The translations under genes were made by a program, and so were the position numbers. A stretch of 64,000 nucleotides of DNA from Oceanobacillus profundus (lineage in GTDB: Bacteria > Bacillota > Bacilli > Bacillales > Amphibacillaceae): the NCBI RefSeq assembly GCF_003515705.1, contig NZ_QWEH01000001.1, positions 558,001 through 622,000 of the forward strand, written 5' to 3'. Of the stretch, positions 34,525 through 43,387 are shown piece after piece. How positions within the stretch are numbered: the first letter of the stretch is position 1; each line of letters begins with the position of its first letter. The notes below the pieces were generated by a model, which did no database searches, was not told where the DNA came from, and worked only from the letters and a program-made list of their open reading frames with translations.

Positions 34525-36588
34525 GTGGTACTGAGCGATCGCGACAAAAGGGTCTTAAATGATTTGATGAGTAATCCAAGTATTACAAGTATGACATTAG
34601 AAGAGAAACATTTATTAACAAGAAGACAGCTTGGCTATAGCTTCACGAAGATTAACGAATGGTTAAAAATAAATAGTCTTCCAGCAATAGAAAGAACCAG
34701 GAAAGGTCAATTTGTGATTGATCAGGCTGTTTTTTCAAAGCTTAATAGTAGTTATGAAGGTGCTGTGGCTTCAGCGATATTTACGGAAGAGCAACGTGTT
34801 CAATTAATTATTTTAATGTTGCTAAGCTCCGAAGAAGAGCTGTCATTAAATCATTTTACAATCGAGCTGGAAGTTAGCAAGAATACGATTTTAAATGACA
34901 TGAAACAAGCTCAAGTATTCTTAGATGAATACGATTTGACAATTCGGTATTCAAGGAAACATGGATATTTGATTGAGGGTAATGAGTTTCAAGTCCGTAA
35001 ACTACTCATCCATATTACACATCAAGTACTGCAAATGAGTAATGGGAAAAATAGATTAGAGGATTTATCTGGCATTCAGAATGATTTGTTAGATGAATTT
35101 AAAAGGCGTATTGAGAAAGTAGAGAATAAGTTAAACTTAAAATTTACCGACGAAAAATTGGTAACGATGCCATACATTTTGATTCTAATATTAAGAAGAA
35201 TACAAAAAGGCTGTGAGATAAAATCGTTTTCCATTCGCTATGAGGAGTTATCGGATACGAAAGAGTATCAGGCTACTGAGGAAATTTTATATGATTTTAA
35301 TGAAATCCCAGTAACAGAGCGCTTATTCATCACATTGCATCTTTTGACGACAAATGTTTATTGGTCTGAATACATTAATGAGGAAGCAATTCCAAATCTA
35401 GTTCCAGCTATTAACGATATGCTCAGACAATTTGAGAAGAGTGCTTGTATTTATTTGCAGGAGCGTAATCAGTTATTAGACAAGCTTTTACAGCATCTTC
35501 AGCCTGCATATTACCGAATAAAATATCATCTTACAGATACAATTAATTTTCAAGGGTCTTTGAGCAAGGAGTTTAAGGAATTGCATCATCTTGTAAAGCG
35601 TTCCATTGGACCGCTTGCAGAGCTGATCGGTGATGACATTCCTGAAAGCGAAACCACCTATGTTACGATGCTTATTGGTGGGTGGATGAACAGACAAGGT
35701 GAAAGTATTGAAGAAAAAATAAAAGCAGTTGTGGTTTGTCCGCAAGGTGTATCGGTTTCAAAATTAATGTTTAATGAGCTGAAAGAATTATTTCCAGAAT
35801 TTGTTTTTTTGGATTCCTTGTCCGTACGAGAATTTCTCGATTATAAGTTAGATTACGATATTGTATTTTCACCAACCCAATTAGAAACAGAGAAAAAGTT
35901 ATTTATCTCAAAAGTATTTCTTGGGCAAGATGAACGTTATCGTTTAAGAAAGCAAGTGATGCTTGCGATTCATGGGTATATTCCAAATGATATTAATGTT
36001 TATCATATTGTAGATATTATTAAGAAGCATACTGCAATTAATAATGAAAAGGCTTTAATAGAAGATTTAGAGCAATATTTTAATCGTGACGATGATTCAG
36101 CAGTGGTAAGGCAGAATGCTGCACAACGGGAAATCGATTTGGATGAATTAATTGTGCCAGAGAATATCACGTTAAGAGATTCAGTTGATTCATGGGAAGA
36201 GGCGATACGTATAAGTGCCGATCCATTAATTAAAAAAGGCAAAATACTTCCAGAGTATGTGCACGCGATGATTCACCACTCGAATGATGATCCGTACATC
36301 GTAATAGGTACAAATATAGCAATCCCACACGCTGCTCCAGAAGACGGTGTTAATGAGGTTGGTATGACTTTATTACGTTTAAAGGATGGTGTTCAGTACA
36401 GCCAGGATTATAAGATTAATCTAATTTTCGTTATTGCCGCAGTGGATAAAAAGCAACATATACATGCTTTAATGCAATTAATGAATTTGGCAGGATCTGA
36501 AGAAGATACAAACAAAATAATCAATGCGAGTTCTATTGAAGAGGTTCATGAAATTATAAAATTTTATAGTTCTGACAGAAGTTTGTAA
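34525..36588 (+). CDS. PRD-type PTS-regulated transcriptional activator (BglG/MtlR-like)
   Basis: Local activator of the following PTS genes, 687 residues. Parts in order: N-terminal helix-turn-helix region (about 1-170), two PRD domains (about 190-400, with PYILILILRR and EIPVTERLFITLHLL), a GatB-type EIIB-like domain whose VVVCPQGVSVSKLM carries the Cys, and a C-terminal EIIA-like domain with His602 in IAIPHAAPEDG. GTG start at 34525 after AAAGGAGG. Phosphorylation of PRD, EIIB and EIIA sites would link it to HPr and to the operon's own permease. Class is clear; substrate is not. Confidence 0.9.
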   Translation: MVLSDRDKRVLNDLMSNPSITSMTLEEKHLLTRRQLGYSFTKINEWLKINSLPAIERTRKGQFVIDQAVFSKLNSSYEGAVASAIFTEEQRVQLIILMLLSSEEELSLNHFTIELEVSKNTILNDMKQAQVFLDEYDLTIRYSRKHGYLIEGNEFQVRKLLIHITHQVLQMSNGKNRLEDLSGIQNDLLDEFKRRIEKVENKLNLKFTDEKLVTMPYILILILRRIQKGCEIKSFSIRYEELSDTKEYQATEEILYDFNEIPVTERLFITLHLLTTNVYWSEYINEEAIPNLVPAINDMLRQFEKSACIYLQERNQLLDKLLQHLQPAYYRIKYHLTDTINFQGSLSKEFKELHHLVKRSIGPLAELIGDDIPESETTYVTMLIGGWMNRQGESIEEKIKAVVVCPQGVSVSKLMFNELKELFPEFVFLDSLSVREFLDYKLDYDIVFSPTQLETEKKLFISKVFLGQDERYRLRKQVMLAIHGYIPNDINVYHIVDIIKKHTAINNEKALIEDLEQYFNRDDDSAVVRQNAAQREIDLDELIVPENITLRDSVDSWEEAIRISADPLIKKGKILPEYVHAMIHHSNDDPYIVIGTNIAIPHAAPEDGVNEVGMTLLRLKDGVQYSQDYKINLIFVIAAVDKKQHIHALMQLMNLAGSEEDTNKIINASSIEEVHEIIKFYSSDRSL

Positions 36589-36618
36589 GACAGAAGCAAA
36601 AGAATAGGAGTGCAAAGA

Positions 36619-37107
36619 ATGAGTGAGTTATTTTTCAATGAATCTGTCATTCTACTAGATGTGGAAGGCGATAATAAAGAAGAGGTATTAGCAACAATTG
36701 GCAATAATCTAGTGGAAAGAGGTTTAGTGAAAGAAAGCTTTGTTCCTGCGATTATTAAACGAGAAGGTGAGTTTGCAACAGGGCTTCCAACAGCAGGAGT
36801 ATCTGTAGCAATACCACATACAGATGTGGAACATGTAAATAAAAAGACGATTAGTGTCGCCGTTCTAAAGAACCCAGTTGATTTTGTGATTATGGGCGAC
36901 GATAGTGAGACTACACCTGTACAACTAGTTTTTATGTTAGCAATGGATGAAGCGCATTCACAGCTTTCTTTACTCCAAAAGTTAATGCAAGTTTTTCAAG
37001 AAGAGGATACATTGAAGTACCTAGTAAACCAAAAAGACAAAACAAAGGTTAAAAGTCTTTTGGAGGAAAAGCTAGATTTTGTAGCACTTGAAGGAGGTGA
37101 GAGATAA
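36619..37107 (+). CDS. gatA: PTS EIIA, galactitol type
   Basis: Phosphocarrier of 162 residues with phosphohistidine 67 in VAIPHTDVEH. The ATG at 36619 follows AATAGGAG at good spacing; a GTG nine bases earlier overlaps that site. Its stop codon overlaps the start of gatB by one base (TAATG), so EIIA and EIIB are translationally coupled. Together with GatB and GatC it makes a three-protein permease of the Gat family, which includes carriers of galactitol and of pentitols. Confidence 0.9.
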   Translation: MSELFFNESVILLDVEGDNKEEVLATIGNNLVERGLVKESFVPAIIKREGEFATGLPTAGVSVAIPHTDVEHVNKKTISVAVLKNPVDFVIMGDDSETTPVQLVFMLAMDEAHSQLSLLQKLMQVFQEEDTLKYLVNQKDKTKVKSLLEEKLDFVALEGGER

Positions 37108-37388
37108 TGGCGAAAACAGTATTAGTAGCATGTGGAGCAGGTATTGCAACATCAACAGTTGTAAACAGTGCAATTGAAGAATTAGCGAAAGAAAACAACA
37201 TTAAAGTTGACTTAAAACAAATCAAAATTGCTGAAGTTGGTGCTTACGTAGATACAGCTGATCTATTAGTTACAACTGCAATGACGAAAACAGAATACCC
37301 ATTCCCAGTAATTAATGCACGTACATTTTTAACTGGTATTGGTGTTGAAGATACAAAAAAACAAATTTTAGAAGAACTTCAAAAATAA
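37107..37388 (+). CDS. gatB: PTS EIIB, galactitol type
   Basis: Cytoplasmic phosphotransfer protein of 93 residues with phosphocysteine 9 in LVACGAGIATSTVV. It overlaps gatA by one base and is followed by a strong hairpin before gatC. The size and the motif are typical. It may also have to serve the second GatC encoded at 52651, which has no EIIB of its own. Confidence 0.93.
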   Translation: MAKTVLVACGAGIATSTVVNSAIEELAKENNIKVDLKQIKIAEVGAYVDTADLLVTTAMTKTEYPFPVINARTFLTGIGVEDTKKQILEELQK

Positions 37389-37398
37389 GTAGCAAAAC

Positions 37399-37438
37399 AT
37401 AAATCTCGATAAGCTCTTAATGTGATATCGAGATTTAT
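37399..37438 (+). terminator. Intercistronic hairpin between gatB and gatC
   Basis: Perfect 13-bp stem ATAAATCTCGATA / TATCGAGATTTAT with a 14-base loop. No T-run follows, so it is more likely a processing or stability element setting the ratio of GatAB to GatC. Confidence 0.6.
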
Positions 37439-37463
37439 GTTGAATTTGTTAGGGGGTATCATA

Positions 37464-38723
37464 ATGCAAGCATTCGTAGATTTTATTCAAGGTTTTTTAG
37501 GTTTAGGCGCGACTGTTATTCTTCCAGTAGCAATCATGATTTTAGGTCTTGTGTTTGGTCAGAAGCTCGGCAAAGCGATTCGTTCAGGTTTAACAATCGG
37601 GGTTGCTTTTGTTGGTATTTTCTTAGTTATTGATTTGTTAACGCTAAACTTAGGCCCAGCAGCACAAGGGATGGTTGAGCGTTTAGGAGTAGATTTAAAT
37701 GTTATTGATGTAGGATGGCCGGCGACATCATCAATTGCATGGGCATCTGTTGTAGCGGCATTTATTATTCCACTGGGATTAGTTGTAAACGTTATTATGC
37801 TCTTAACGAAGACAACGAAAACAATGAATGTTGATATTTGGAACTACTGGCATTATACATTTATGGCAGCAGTTGTGTATACAGTATCAGGTAGTATTGT
37901 ACAAGGTTTAATTGCAGCAGTTATATTCCAAATTGTTTGTCTTAAAGTTGCAGACTGGACACAACCAATGGTTAGTGATTTTTATGAATTGCCAGGTGTT
38001 TCCGTTGCAACAGGAAGTACAATTTCCTATGCACCTTTTATTTATTTAGTAAAATTAGTACAAAAAATCCCTGGATTGAAAAATTTACATGCTGATCCAG
38101 ATTCCATTCAAAAACGTTTTGGTATCTTTGGAGATTCCATGGTAATTGGTCTGATTTTAGGTGCAGCAATTGGAGCATTAGCAGGGTACAGTGTTGGTGA
38201 TGTTATTAACATTGGTATATCAATGGCTGCTGTAATGGTCCTTATGCCACGTATGGTTAAGATTTTGATGGAAGGGTTAATGCCTGTTTCAGAATCAGCA
38301 CGTGAATGGTTAAATAAACGTTTTGGTGATCGAGAAATTAATATCGGGCTGGATGCAGCAGTACTGTTAGGACATCCATCTGTAATCGCAACCGCTCTTA
38401 TTTTAACACCAATTACAGTTTTAATTGCAGTTGTATTACCTGGTAATGCTGTACTGCCATTTGGTGACTTAGCTACAATTCCATTTGTTGTTGCATTCGT
38501 AGTAGGTGCAGCTAGAGGGAACATTATCCACTCGGTTATTGTTGGTTCGGTTATGATTGCACTTTCACTTTATATGGCGACAGATATTGCGCCGCTTTTC
38601 TCTGACATGGCTTCAACTGCAAGCATTAATTTACCTGAAGGCTCAGCAATGGTTTCAAGTATCGACCAAGGTGGTAACTTAGTAAACTGGATTATCTGGA
38701 GAGTCTTTGAGATTTTTAACTAG
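37464..38723 (+). CDS. gatC: PTS EIIC, galactitol type
   Basis: Integral membrane sugar channel of 419 residues. Family features are the start MQAFVDFIQGFLGLGATVIL, NLGPAAQGMVERLG, DVGWPATSSIAWA, and LMPRMVKILMEGLMPVSESA. The start is set by AGGGGG nine bases before the ATG at 37464. A close paralogue lies at 52651-53913. Substrate is galactitol or a pentitol; the nearby tkt and rpiA favour a pentitol. Confidence 0.93.
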   Translation: MQAFVDFIQGFLGLGATVILPVAIMILGLVFGQKLGKAIRSGLTIGVAFVGIFLVIDLLTLNLGPAAQGMVERLGVDLNVIDVGWPATSSIAWASVVAAFIIPLGLVVNVIMLLTKTTKTMNVDIWNYWHYTFMAAVVYTVSGSIVQGLIAAVIFQIVCLKVADWTQPMVSDFYELPGVSVATGSTISYAPFIYLVKLVQKIPGLKNLHADPDSIQKRFGIFGDSMVIGLILGAAIGALAGYSVGDVINIGISMAAVMVLMPRMVKILMEGLMPVSESAREWLNKRFGDREINIGLDAAVLLGHPSVIATALILTPITVLIAVVLPGNAVLPFGDLATIPFVVAFVVGAARGNIIHSVIVGSVMIALSLYMATDIAPLFSDMASTASINLPEGSAMVSSIDQGGNLVNWIIWRVFEIFN

Positions 38724-38838
38724 AAAGATTCATTTTTTCTAAAGTTATGAAGTGTTTGATTGTGAAACCTTTCACCAAAAGGCTATATACAACTAATTAA
38801 TTGATCGAGTTAAACAAAAGCAACAGGAGGAATTCATA

Positions 38839-39870
38839 GTGAAAGCATTAGTAAAAACAGAACTCGGATTTGGTAACCTAGAAATTCAAGATAAACAAGA
38901 ACCACAAGCTGGTAAAGATCAAGTGAAAATTGAAGTGAAATATGCGGGTATCTGTGGATCTGATATTCATACGTATGAAGGACATTATAAGGTTGCAACA
39001 CCTGTAACACTCGGCCATGAATTTTCTGGTGAGGTAGTTGAGATTGGAGAAGGAGTAACGGAATTTAAAGTAGGTGATCGAGTTACTTCAGAAACCACTT
39101 TCTATATTTGTGGTGAATGTGAATACTGTAACTCAGGTGACTATAACCTTTGTAGCCACAGAAAAGGTCTAGGCTCACAACAAGATGGTGGTTTTGCCAA
39201 ATATTTAGTTGCCCGTAAAGAAAGTGTCCATCAGTTGCCGGAAAATGTAGACTACCAGTCAGCAGCAATGACAGAACCATTAGCATGTACACACCATGCA
39301 ATTGAGAAAACAGAAATTAATACAGGAGATCTTGTTGTTGTCATTGGACCTGGTCCAATTGGACTTTTAGCGGCTCAGGTAGCTAAAAGTCGTGGTGCTA
39401 CGGTAATCATTACAGGACTAACAAATGATAAAGTTCGTCTGGATAAAGCAATTGAGGTAGGTATTGATTATACCGTTAATACGCAAGAAGAAGATCTAAA
39501 AGAGTCTGTCCATAAGTTAACAAATGGTTATGGTGCTGATGTAGTCTTGGAATGCTCTGGTGCTGTACCAGCTGCGAGACAAGGTCTGGATATTCTTCGC
39601 AAAAAAGGTCATTATGCGCAAGTAGGTATTTTTGCACAATCTGAAATTCAATTTGATCTTGAAAAAATTATTCAAAAAGAAATCCGGGTTGTGGGCAGCA
39701 GAAGCCAAAAATCAGCTGATTGGGAACCATCACTTGCATTAATGAATGATAGAAAAGTAAATGCAAAGGCTTTAGTAACACATGAGTTTAACATTACCGA
39801 GTGGGATGAAGCATATCAAGCGATTAAAAGTGGAGAAGCAATTAAAGTTTTGTTAACGCCTGTGGATTGA
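38839..39870 (+). CDS. Zinc-dependent medium-chain dehydrogenase (polyol-phosphate type), first copy
   Basis: MDR-family NAD(P) polyol dehydrogenase of 343 residues. Catalytic zinc site: Cys in GICGSDIHTYEG and GHEF; structural zinc: four Cys in CGECEYCNSGDYNLC; cofactor motif VVIGPGPIGLLA. GTG start after AGGAGG. It lies between gatC and the deoC-like gene, and probably oxidises the polyol phosphate delivered by the permease to a ketose phosphate. Galactitol-1-P, sorbitol and pentitol-phosphate dehydrogenases cannot be separated by eye. Confidence 0.88.
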   Translation: MKALVKTELGFGNLEIQDKQEPQAGKDQVKIEVKYAGICGSDIHTYEGHYKVATPVTLGHEFSGEVVEIGEGVTEFKVGDRVTSETTFYICGECEYCNSGDYNLCSHRKGLGSQQDGGFAKYLVARKESVHQLPENVDYQSAAMTEPLACTHHAIEKTEINTGDLVVVIGPGPIGLLAAQVAKSRGATVIITGLTNDKVRLDKAIEVGIDYTVNTQEEDLKESVHKLTNGYGADVVLECSGAVPAARQGLDILRKKGHYAQVGIFAQSEIQFDLEKIIQKEIRVVGSRSQKSADWEPSLALMNDRKVNAKALVTHEFNITEWDEAYQAIKSGEAIKVLLTPVD

Positions 39871-39940
39871 TTAAAAATCTAGTAATCTTCCAGCAAAGGT
39901 CTGAATTACATTATACCTTGTAACAAAGGTGAGGGGGAGA

Positions 39941-40618
39941 ATGAAATTGGATAAGCAACAACTAATTGACATGATTGATTATACATTATTAACTCCAACT
40001 GCAAGTAAAGAGGATATTAAAGCATTCTGTGAAGAAACAATCGAATATGGCTTTAAAACTGTTTTTGTGAACCCATTTTATGTATCGTACGCGCATAGTC
40101 TGTTATCTCCACACAATATTAAAGTTGGAGTACCAATAGGATTCTCACTTGGTGGTGCAACAACGCATGTAAAAGTGGAAGAAACAAAAGAGGCAATTAA
40201 AAATGGTGCTGAAGAAATCGATATGTTAGTTAACTTGGGAGCTCTTAAGTCAGGCGAATATGATGTGGTAAAAAATGATATTGCAGAAGTTGTTAAGGCA
40301 TCTCAAGGATTAACAACCAAAGTTATTATTGAAACAGCATTATTAACGGATGAAGAGAAAGTGAAAGTAACGGAAATAATCATCGAAGCGGGTGCTGACT
40401 TTGTAAAAACAGCTACTGGCTTTAACGGTGGTGGAGCAACAGTTGAAGATGTTAAATTACTTCGTTCCGTAGCGGGTGACAAAATAGGGGTAAAAGCTGC
40501 TGGGGGAGTTAAAACGTATGAAGATGCAGTTAACATTGTCGCTGCTGGTGCAAATCGTATTGGTGCAAGTGGTGCTGTAGCAATTATCAGTGGCGGTGTT
40601 TCAGAGGCTTCATATTAA
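39941..40618 (+). CDS. deoC: Deoxyribose-phosphate aldolase (DeoC family)
   Basis: Class I aldolase of 225 residues that splits 2-deoxyribose-5-P into glyceraldehyde-3-P and acetaldehyde. Schiff-base Lys is in FVKTATGF, the second active-site Lys in GVKAAGGVKT, and DMLVNLGALK is also typical. ATG at 39941 follows GAGGGGG; a GTG 12 bases earlier overlaps that site. Nucleoside genes (deoA, pdp, cdd) are absent here, so in this polyol operon it may act on another substrate. The family is certain, that role is not. Confidence 0.9.
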   Translation: MKLDKQQLIDMIDYTLLTPTASKEDIKAFCEETIEYGFKTVFVNPFYVSYAHSLLSPHNIKVGVPIGFSLGGATTHVKVEETKEAIKNGAEEIDMLVNLGALKSGEYDVVKNDIAEVVKASQGLTTKVIIETALLTDEEKVKVTEIIIEAGADFVKTATGFNGGGATVEDVKLLRSVAGDKIGVKAAGGVKTYEDAVNIVAAGANRIGASGAVAIISGGVSEASY

Positions 40619-40624
40619 AAATAT

Positions 40625-40668
40625 CGTGCTAAACGGTTAAGTATAATACTTAATCGTTTTATCACGCA
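40625..40668 (+). terminator. Terminator after deoC
   Basis: Thirteen-bp stem AAACGGTTAAGTA / TACTTAATCGTTT with one G-T pair, extended by CGTG/CACG, and a short TTTTA. Confidence 0.75.
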
Positions 40669-40689
40669 TTAACGGACTGTAATATTTTT

Positions 40690-40829
40690 TCTCAAAGCTT
40701 GAGAAAACTAAAACGTGAAGAAGGTTGTGGGAGAAACATCCCATAAATTCCCGATTCTGTTCAAGGGCCTTTAGGTCATACCCTTGAGGTACTAACATTC
40801 AGTGGGGAGGAAGGGAATCCCACTGAATG
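40690..40829 (+). ncRNA. Multi-hairpin element, possibly an IS605 right end or omega-RNA scaffold
   Basis: Four stems follow one another: TCTCAA/TTGAGA (40690-40704), TGTGGGA/TCCCATA (40726-40745), TCAAGGG/CCCTTGA (40761-40787), and the 11-bp CATTCAGTGGG/CCCACTGAATG (40796-40829). The order, the CCCTTGAGGTACTAAC link and the last hairpin resemble, from memory, the right ends of IS200/IS605 elements that encode TnpB guide RNA. No tnpA or tnpB lies nearby. It could instead be an mRNA leader of the small membrane gene at 40870, or an unrelated small RNA. Confidence 0.45.
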
Positions 40830-40869
40830 AAGTTTCACTTTATCACTTTTCATAGAAATGAGGGTTAGT

Positions 40870-41034
40870 ATGGTAGATACACTTTTAGACTTCATGTTAG
40901 GCCCACTAAGAGGGATAAGTGAATTCTATTTTGAATACCAATTAATTTTTAACACGATTATCGTTGGATTCGCAGCATACAAACTGTTTTTCAGCAAAAA
41001 AAAAGAAGTAAAAAATGAGTCTGCAAATTATTAG
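40870..41034 (+). CDS. Small membrane protein, 54 residues
   Basis: A 54-codon gene begins with ATG at 40870, after GAGGGT, and ends with TAG at 41032-41034. It has an amphipathic start, then one hydrophobic segment (residues about 25-41, QLIFNTIIVGFAAYKLFF), then a basic KKKEVK tail, so a single-pass membrane protein with its C terminus inside is likely. It precedes the second zinc dehydrogenase gene by 19 bases and is probably co-transcribed. I know no family for it. Coding is supported by ribosome site, clean start and stop, and the membrane pattern. Confidence 0.62.
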   Translation: MVDTLLDFMLGPLRGISEFYFEYQLIFNTIIVGFAAYKLFFSKKKEVKNESANY

Positions 41035-41053
41035 ATATATTGAGGTGAATGGG

Positions 41054-42154
41054 ATGAGAGCGTTAAATCTTTATGGTGTACAAGATATTCGTTTTGAAGA
41101 GAATACACCAATTCCAGTAATCGAAAATGATACCGACGTTATTATTAAAATAAAATCAGTTGGAATATGTGGATCCGATACATCTAGATATAAAAAACTC
41201 GGCCCATATGTAGAGGGAATGACGTTTGGCCATGAGTTTGCTGGTGAAGTAACAGAGGTTGGGCCAGGAGTAAAAGGAATTAAAGTTGGTGATCGTGTCG
41301 CAGGATGCCCTGCATTTGTTTGTGGAGAATGTGAATATTGCCTCAGTAGTGAACCAGCACGCTGTGAAAACCTTAGTGTAATTGGTGCACGTCACCCTGG
41401 TGCTTATGCTGAATATACAAAATTACCTGCAACCCACATCGTTCCCCTTCCAGATAATGTTGATTATGATACGGCTGCATTGGTTGAACCTTCTGCGGTA
41501 GTAGCACACGGATTTTACCGTACTAAAATTCAGCCAGGTGCAGAGGTTGCTATAATGGGTGTTGGGAGTATCGGACTTCTAGCTGTACAATGGGCAAAAA
41601 TTTTCGGTGCGAAAAAAGTATATGCAATTGACATTGATGACAAAAAACTACAAATTGCGAAAGAGCTTGGTGCTGATGTAGCAATCAATTCATTGGAAAA
41701 ACCCGCCCATGAGCAAATTATGGAGTATACAAATGGTAGGGGTGTGGATTTAGCCGTTGAATCTGCAGGTTCACCAATTACATCTGCCCAAGTATTTGCC
41801 TTACCTAAAAAAGGTGGAGAAGTAGTATTTATGGGAATTCCATATGCAGATATTAACATTGAGCGTTTCTACTTTGAAAAAATTGTTCGTAATGAATTGA
41901 CCATTTATGGATCATGGAATGCAATCTCAGCACCATTCCCTGGGAAAGAGTGGTCATCAACTGTTCACTATATGAGTACTGGCCAAATTAATGTGAAACC
42001 AATGATTTCTCATAAGTTATCTTTAGAAGAGGGCCCAGAAGCATTCCAGAAAGTTATAAATAGAGAGATAGACTCGGTTAAAGTGATTTTTAACCCGGAA
42101 AAAACGGAAGTATCTAGTGAATTAAATGTTGAAGAATTTACGATAGGAAAATAA
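41054..42154 (+). CDS. Galactitol-1-phosphate 5-dehydrogenase-like zinc dehydrogenase, second copy
   Basis: MDR-family dehydrogenase of 366 residues. Zinc ligands: Cys in GICGSDTSRY, GHEF, and the structural Cys set CGECEYCLSSEPARC; cofactor motif IMGVGSIGLLAVQWA. The block FYFEKIVRNELTIYGSWN is typical of galactitol-1-P dehydrogenase (GatD), which differs from the first copy at 38839. ATG at 41054 follows TTGAGGTG. Two distinct dehydrogenases with one permease suggest either two polyol substrates or two oxidation steps. A short C-terminal extension is rich in Glu and Ser. Confidence 0.88.
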   Translation: MRALNLYGVQDIRFEENTPIPVIENDTDVIIKIKSVGICGSDTSRYKKLGPYVEGMTFGHEFAGEVTEVGPGVKGIKVGDRVAGCPAFVCGECEYCLSSEPARCENLSVIGARHPGAYAEYTKLPATHIVPLPDNVDYDTAALVEPSAVVAHGFYRTKIQPGAEVAIMGVGSIGLLAVQWAKIFGAKKVYAIDIDDKKLQIAKELGADVAINSLEKPAHEQIMEYTNGRGVDLAVESAGSPITSAQVFALPKKGGEVVFMGIPYADINIERFYFEKIVRNELTIYGSWNAISAPFPGKEWSSTVHYMSTGQINVKPMISHKLSLEEGPEAFQKVINREIDSVKVIFNPEKTEVSSELNVEEFTIGK

Positions 42155-42264
42155 AATATTTTATAATATGTAACCTATAAAAGGTTAATGTATTTTTTTC
42201 AAGGTTAACAACACAATCAAGGTTTCTTCTTAAGAATCTTTGGTTGAAATAAATCAAGGATTAC

Positions 42265-42307
42265 TACTATACAGGGTACCTATAGGAATCTTGTATAGTA
42301 TTTTCTG
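42265..42307 (+). terminator. Terminator after the second zinc dehydrogenase
   Basis: Nine-bp stem TACTATACA / TGTATAGTA with an 18-base loop, followed by TTTTCTG. Confidence 0.65.
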
Positions 42308-42433
42308 TTATAGCGAGAGTAATTAACATATAGAATATCATAGGGGATAGATTAATTTATATAGACAACAAACAAAATATCTGATTATATATAAATAACA
42401 GAAATCAATTAAATTACTTGGATGTGTTTACAA

Positions 42434-43387
42434 ATGATGAAAATAGGGATATTAACAAGTGGTGAAGATGCACCTGGAATGAATACTGCAATTAGTGCAG
42501 TCGTTAAAGCGGCCAATTATCATAATATTGATGTAATGGGAGTTAATTATGGTTACAATGGGTTGATAGAAGGATCTATTTATCCGTTAACTGCATCTGA
42601 TTTGGAAAATATTACTGATTCAGGCGGTACAATCTTAAAGACATCAAGAAGTACGGAATTAAGTGAAACAGAGAAAATGAAAATACAAGATACATTGGAA
42701 AAATCCGGAATAAATGCTCTAGTTATAATCGGAGATGATAAATCCTTTGAAGCGGCTAGGAAAATTCAACAACAAGGTATAAAAGTAATAGGTATTCCTG
42801 CAACAGTTGAAAATGATATAGTCTATACAGATTATTCTATCGGTTTTGATACAACTGTAAATACCATTCTAGAATGCATTCATAAGATTAAAGACACAAG
42901 CTTTTCTCATGATAAGACAACTATTGTAGAGGTGATGGGCAGACACTGTGGAGACTTAGCTTTGTTCTCAGCTTTAGCCGGTGGGGGAGAGATCATTTCT
43001 ACACCGGAACGGAAATTGGATTTAGATTCAATCTGTTCTACATTAGCTATGAGAATAAATGATGGAAAAAGAAACAATATGATTATCGTAACAGAAGAAT
43101 TACATGATATACAGGAATTACAAAAAGGTATCGAAGAAAGGCTGAATATTTCTGTAAGAACATCTACATTGGGATTTTTACAAAGAGGTGGAAACCCATC
43201 GGCTTTTGATCGGGTACTTGCAAGCAGGTTGGGTATTGCAGCAATAGAATTATTAATGGACGAGCAAACTGGCAAAGCTGTAGGTATTAAAGGAAATAAA
43301 ATAATAGATGTAGATTTTGATAAATTAAACATTGAAAATGGAAATAAACTAGAGAGTTACCGTTTATTGGAAACACTTTTAGATTAA
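42434..43387 (+). CDS. Divergent 6-phosphofructokinase (PfkA family) with altered active site
   Basis: PfkA-fold protein of 317 residues, of full length. Conserved: MNTAIS, Arg72, MGRHCGD, Arg242 and Arg251. Altered against E. coli PFK-1: GGD loop reads GED (Glu11), GGDGS reads GDDKS (Lys at the Gly104 position), catalytic TIDND reads TVEND (Glu126 for Asp127), Arg162 is Lys161, and His249 is Phe248. The last two normally hold the 6-phosphate of fructose-6-P. It may be a kinase for another ketose phosphate, a regulatory protein, or weakly active. No good ribosome site precedes any of the clustered ATG codons (42422, 42434, 42437), so the start is uncertain. Confidence 0.85.
   Translation: MMKIGILTSGEDAPGMNTAISAVVKAANYHNIDVMGVNYGYNGLIEGSIYPLTASDLENITDSGGTILKTSRSTELSETEKMKIQDTLEKSGINALVIIGDDKSFEAARKIQQQGIKVIGIPATVENDIVYTDYSIGFDTTVNTILECIHKIKDTSFSHDKTTIVEVMGRHCGDLALFSALAGGGEIISTPERKLDLDSICSTLAMRINDGKRNNMIIVTEELHDIQELQKGIEERLNISVRTSTLGFLQRGGNPSAFDRVLASRLGIAAIELLMDEQTGKAVGIKGNKIIDVDFDKLNIENGNKLESYRLLETLLD

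Noticed and set aside
40690-40869. Metabolite riboswitch before the small membrane gene
   Set aside because: The stems do not fit a riboswitch class I know, and no terminator/antiterminator pair or hidden ribosome site is evident; the IS605-like reading fits better.
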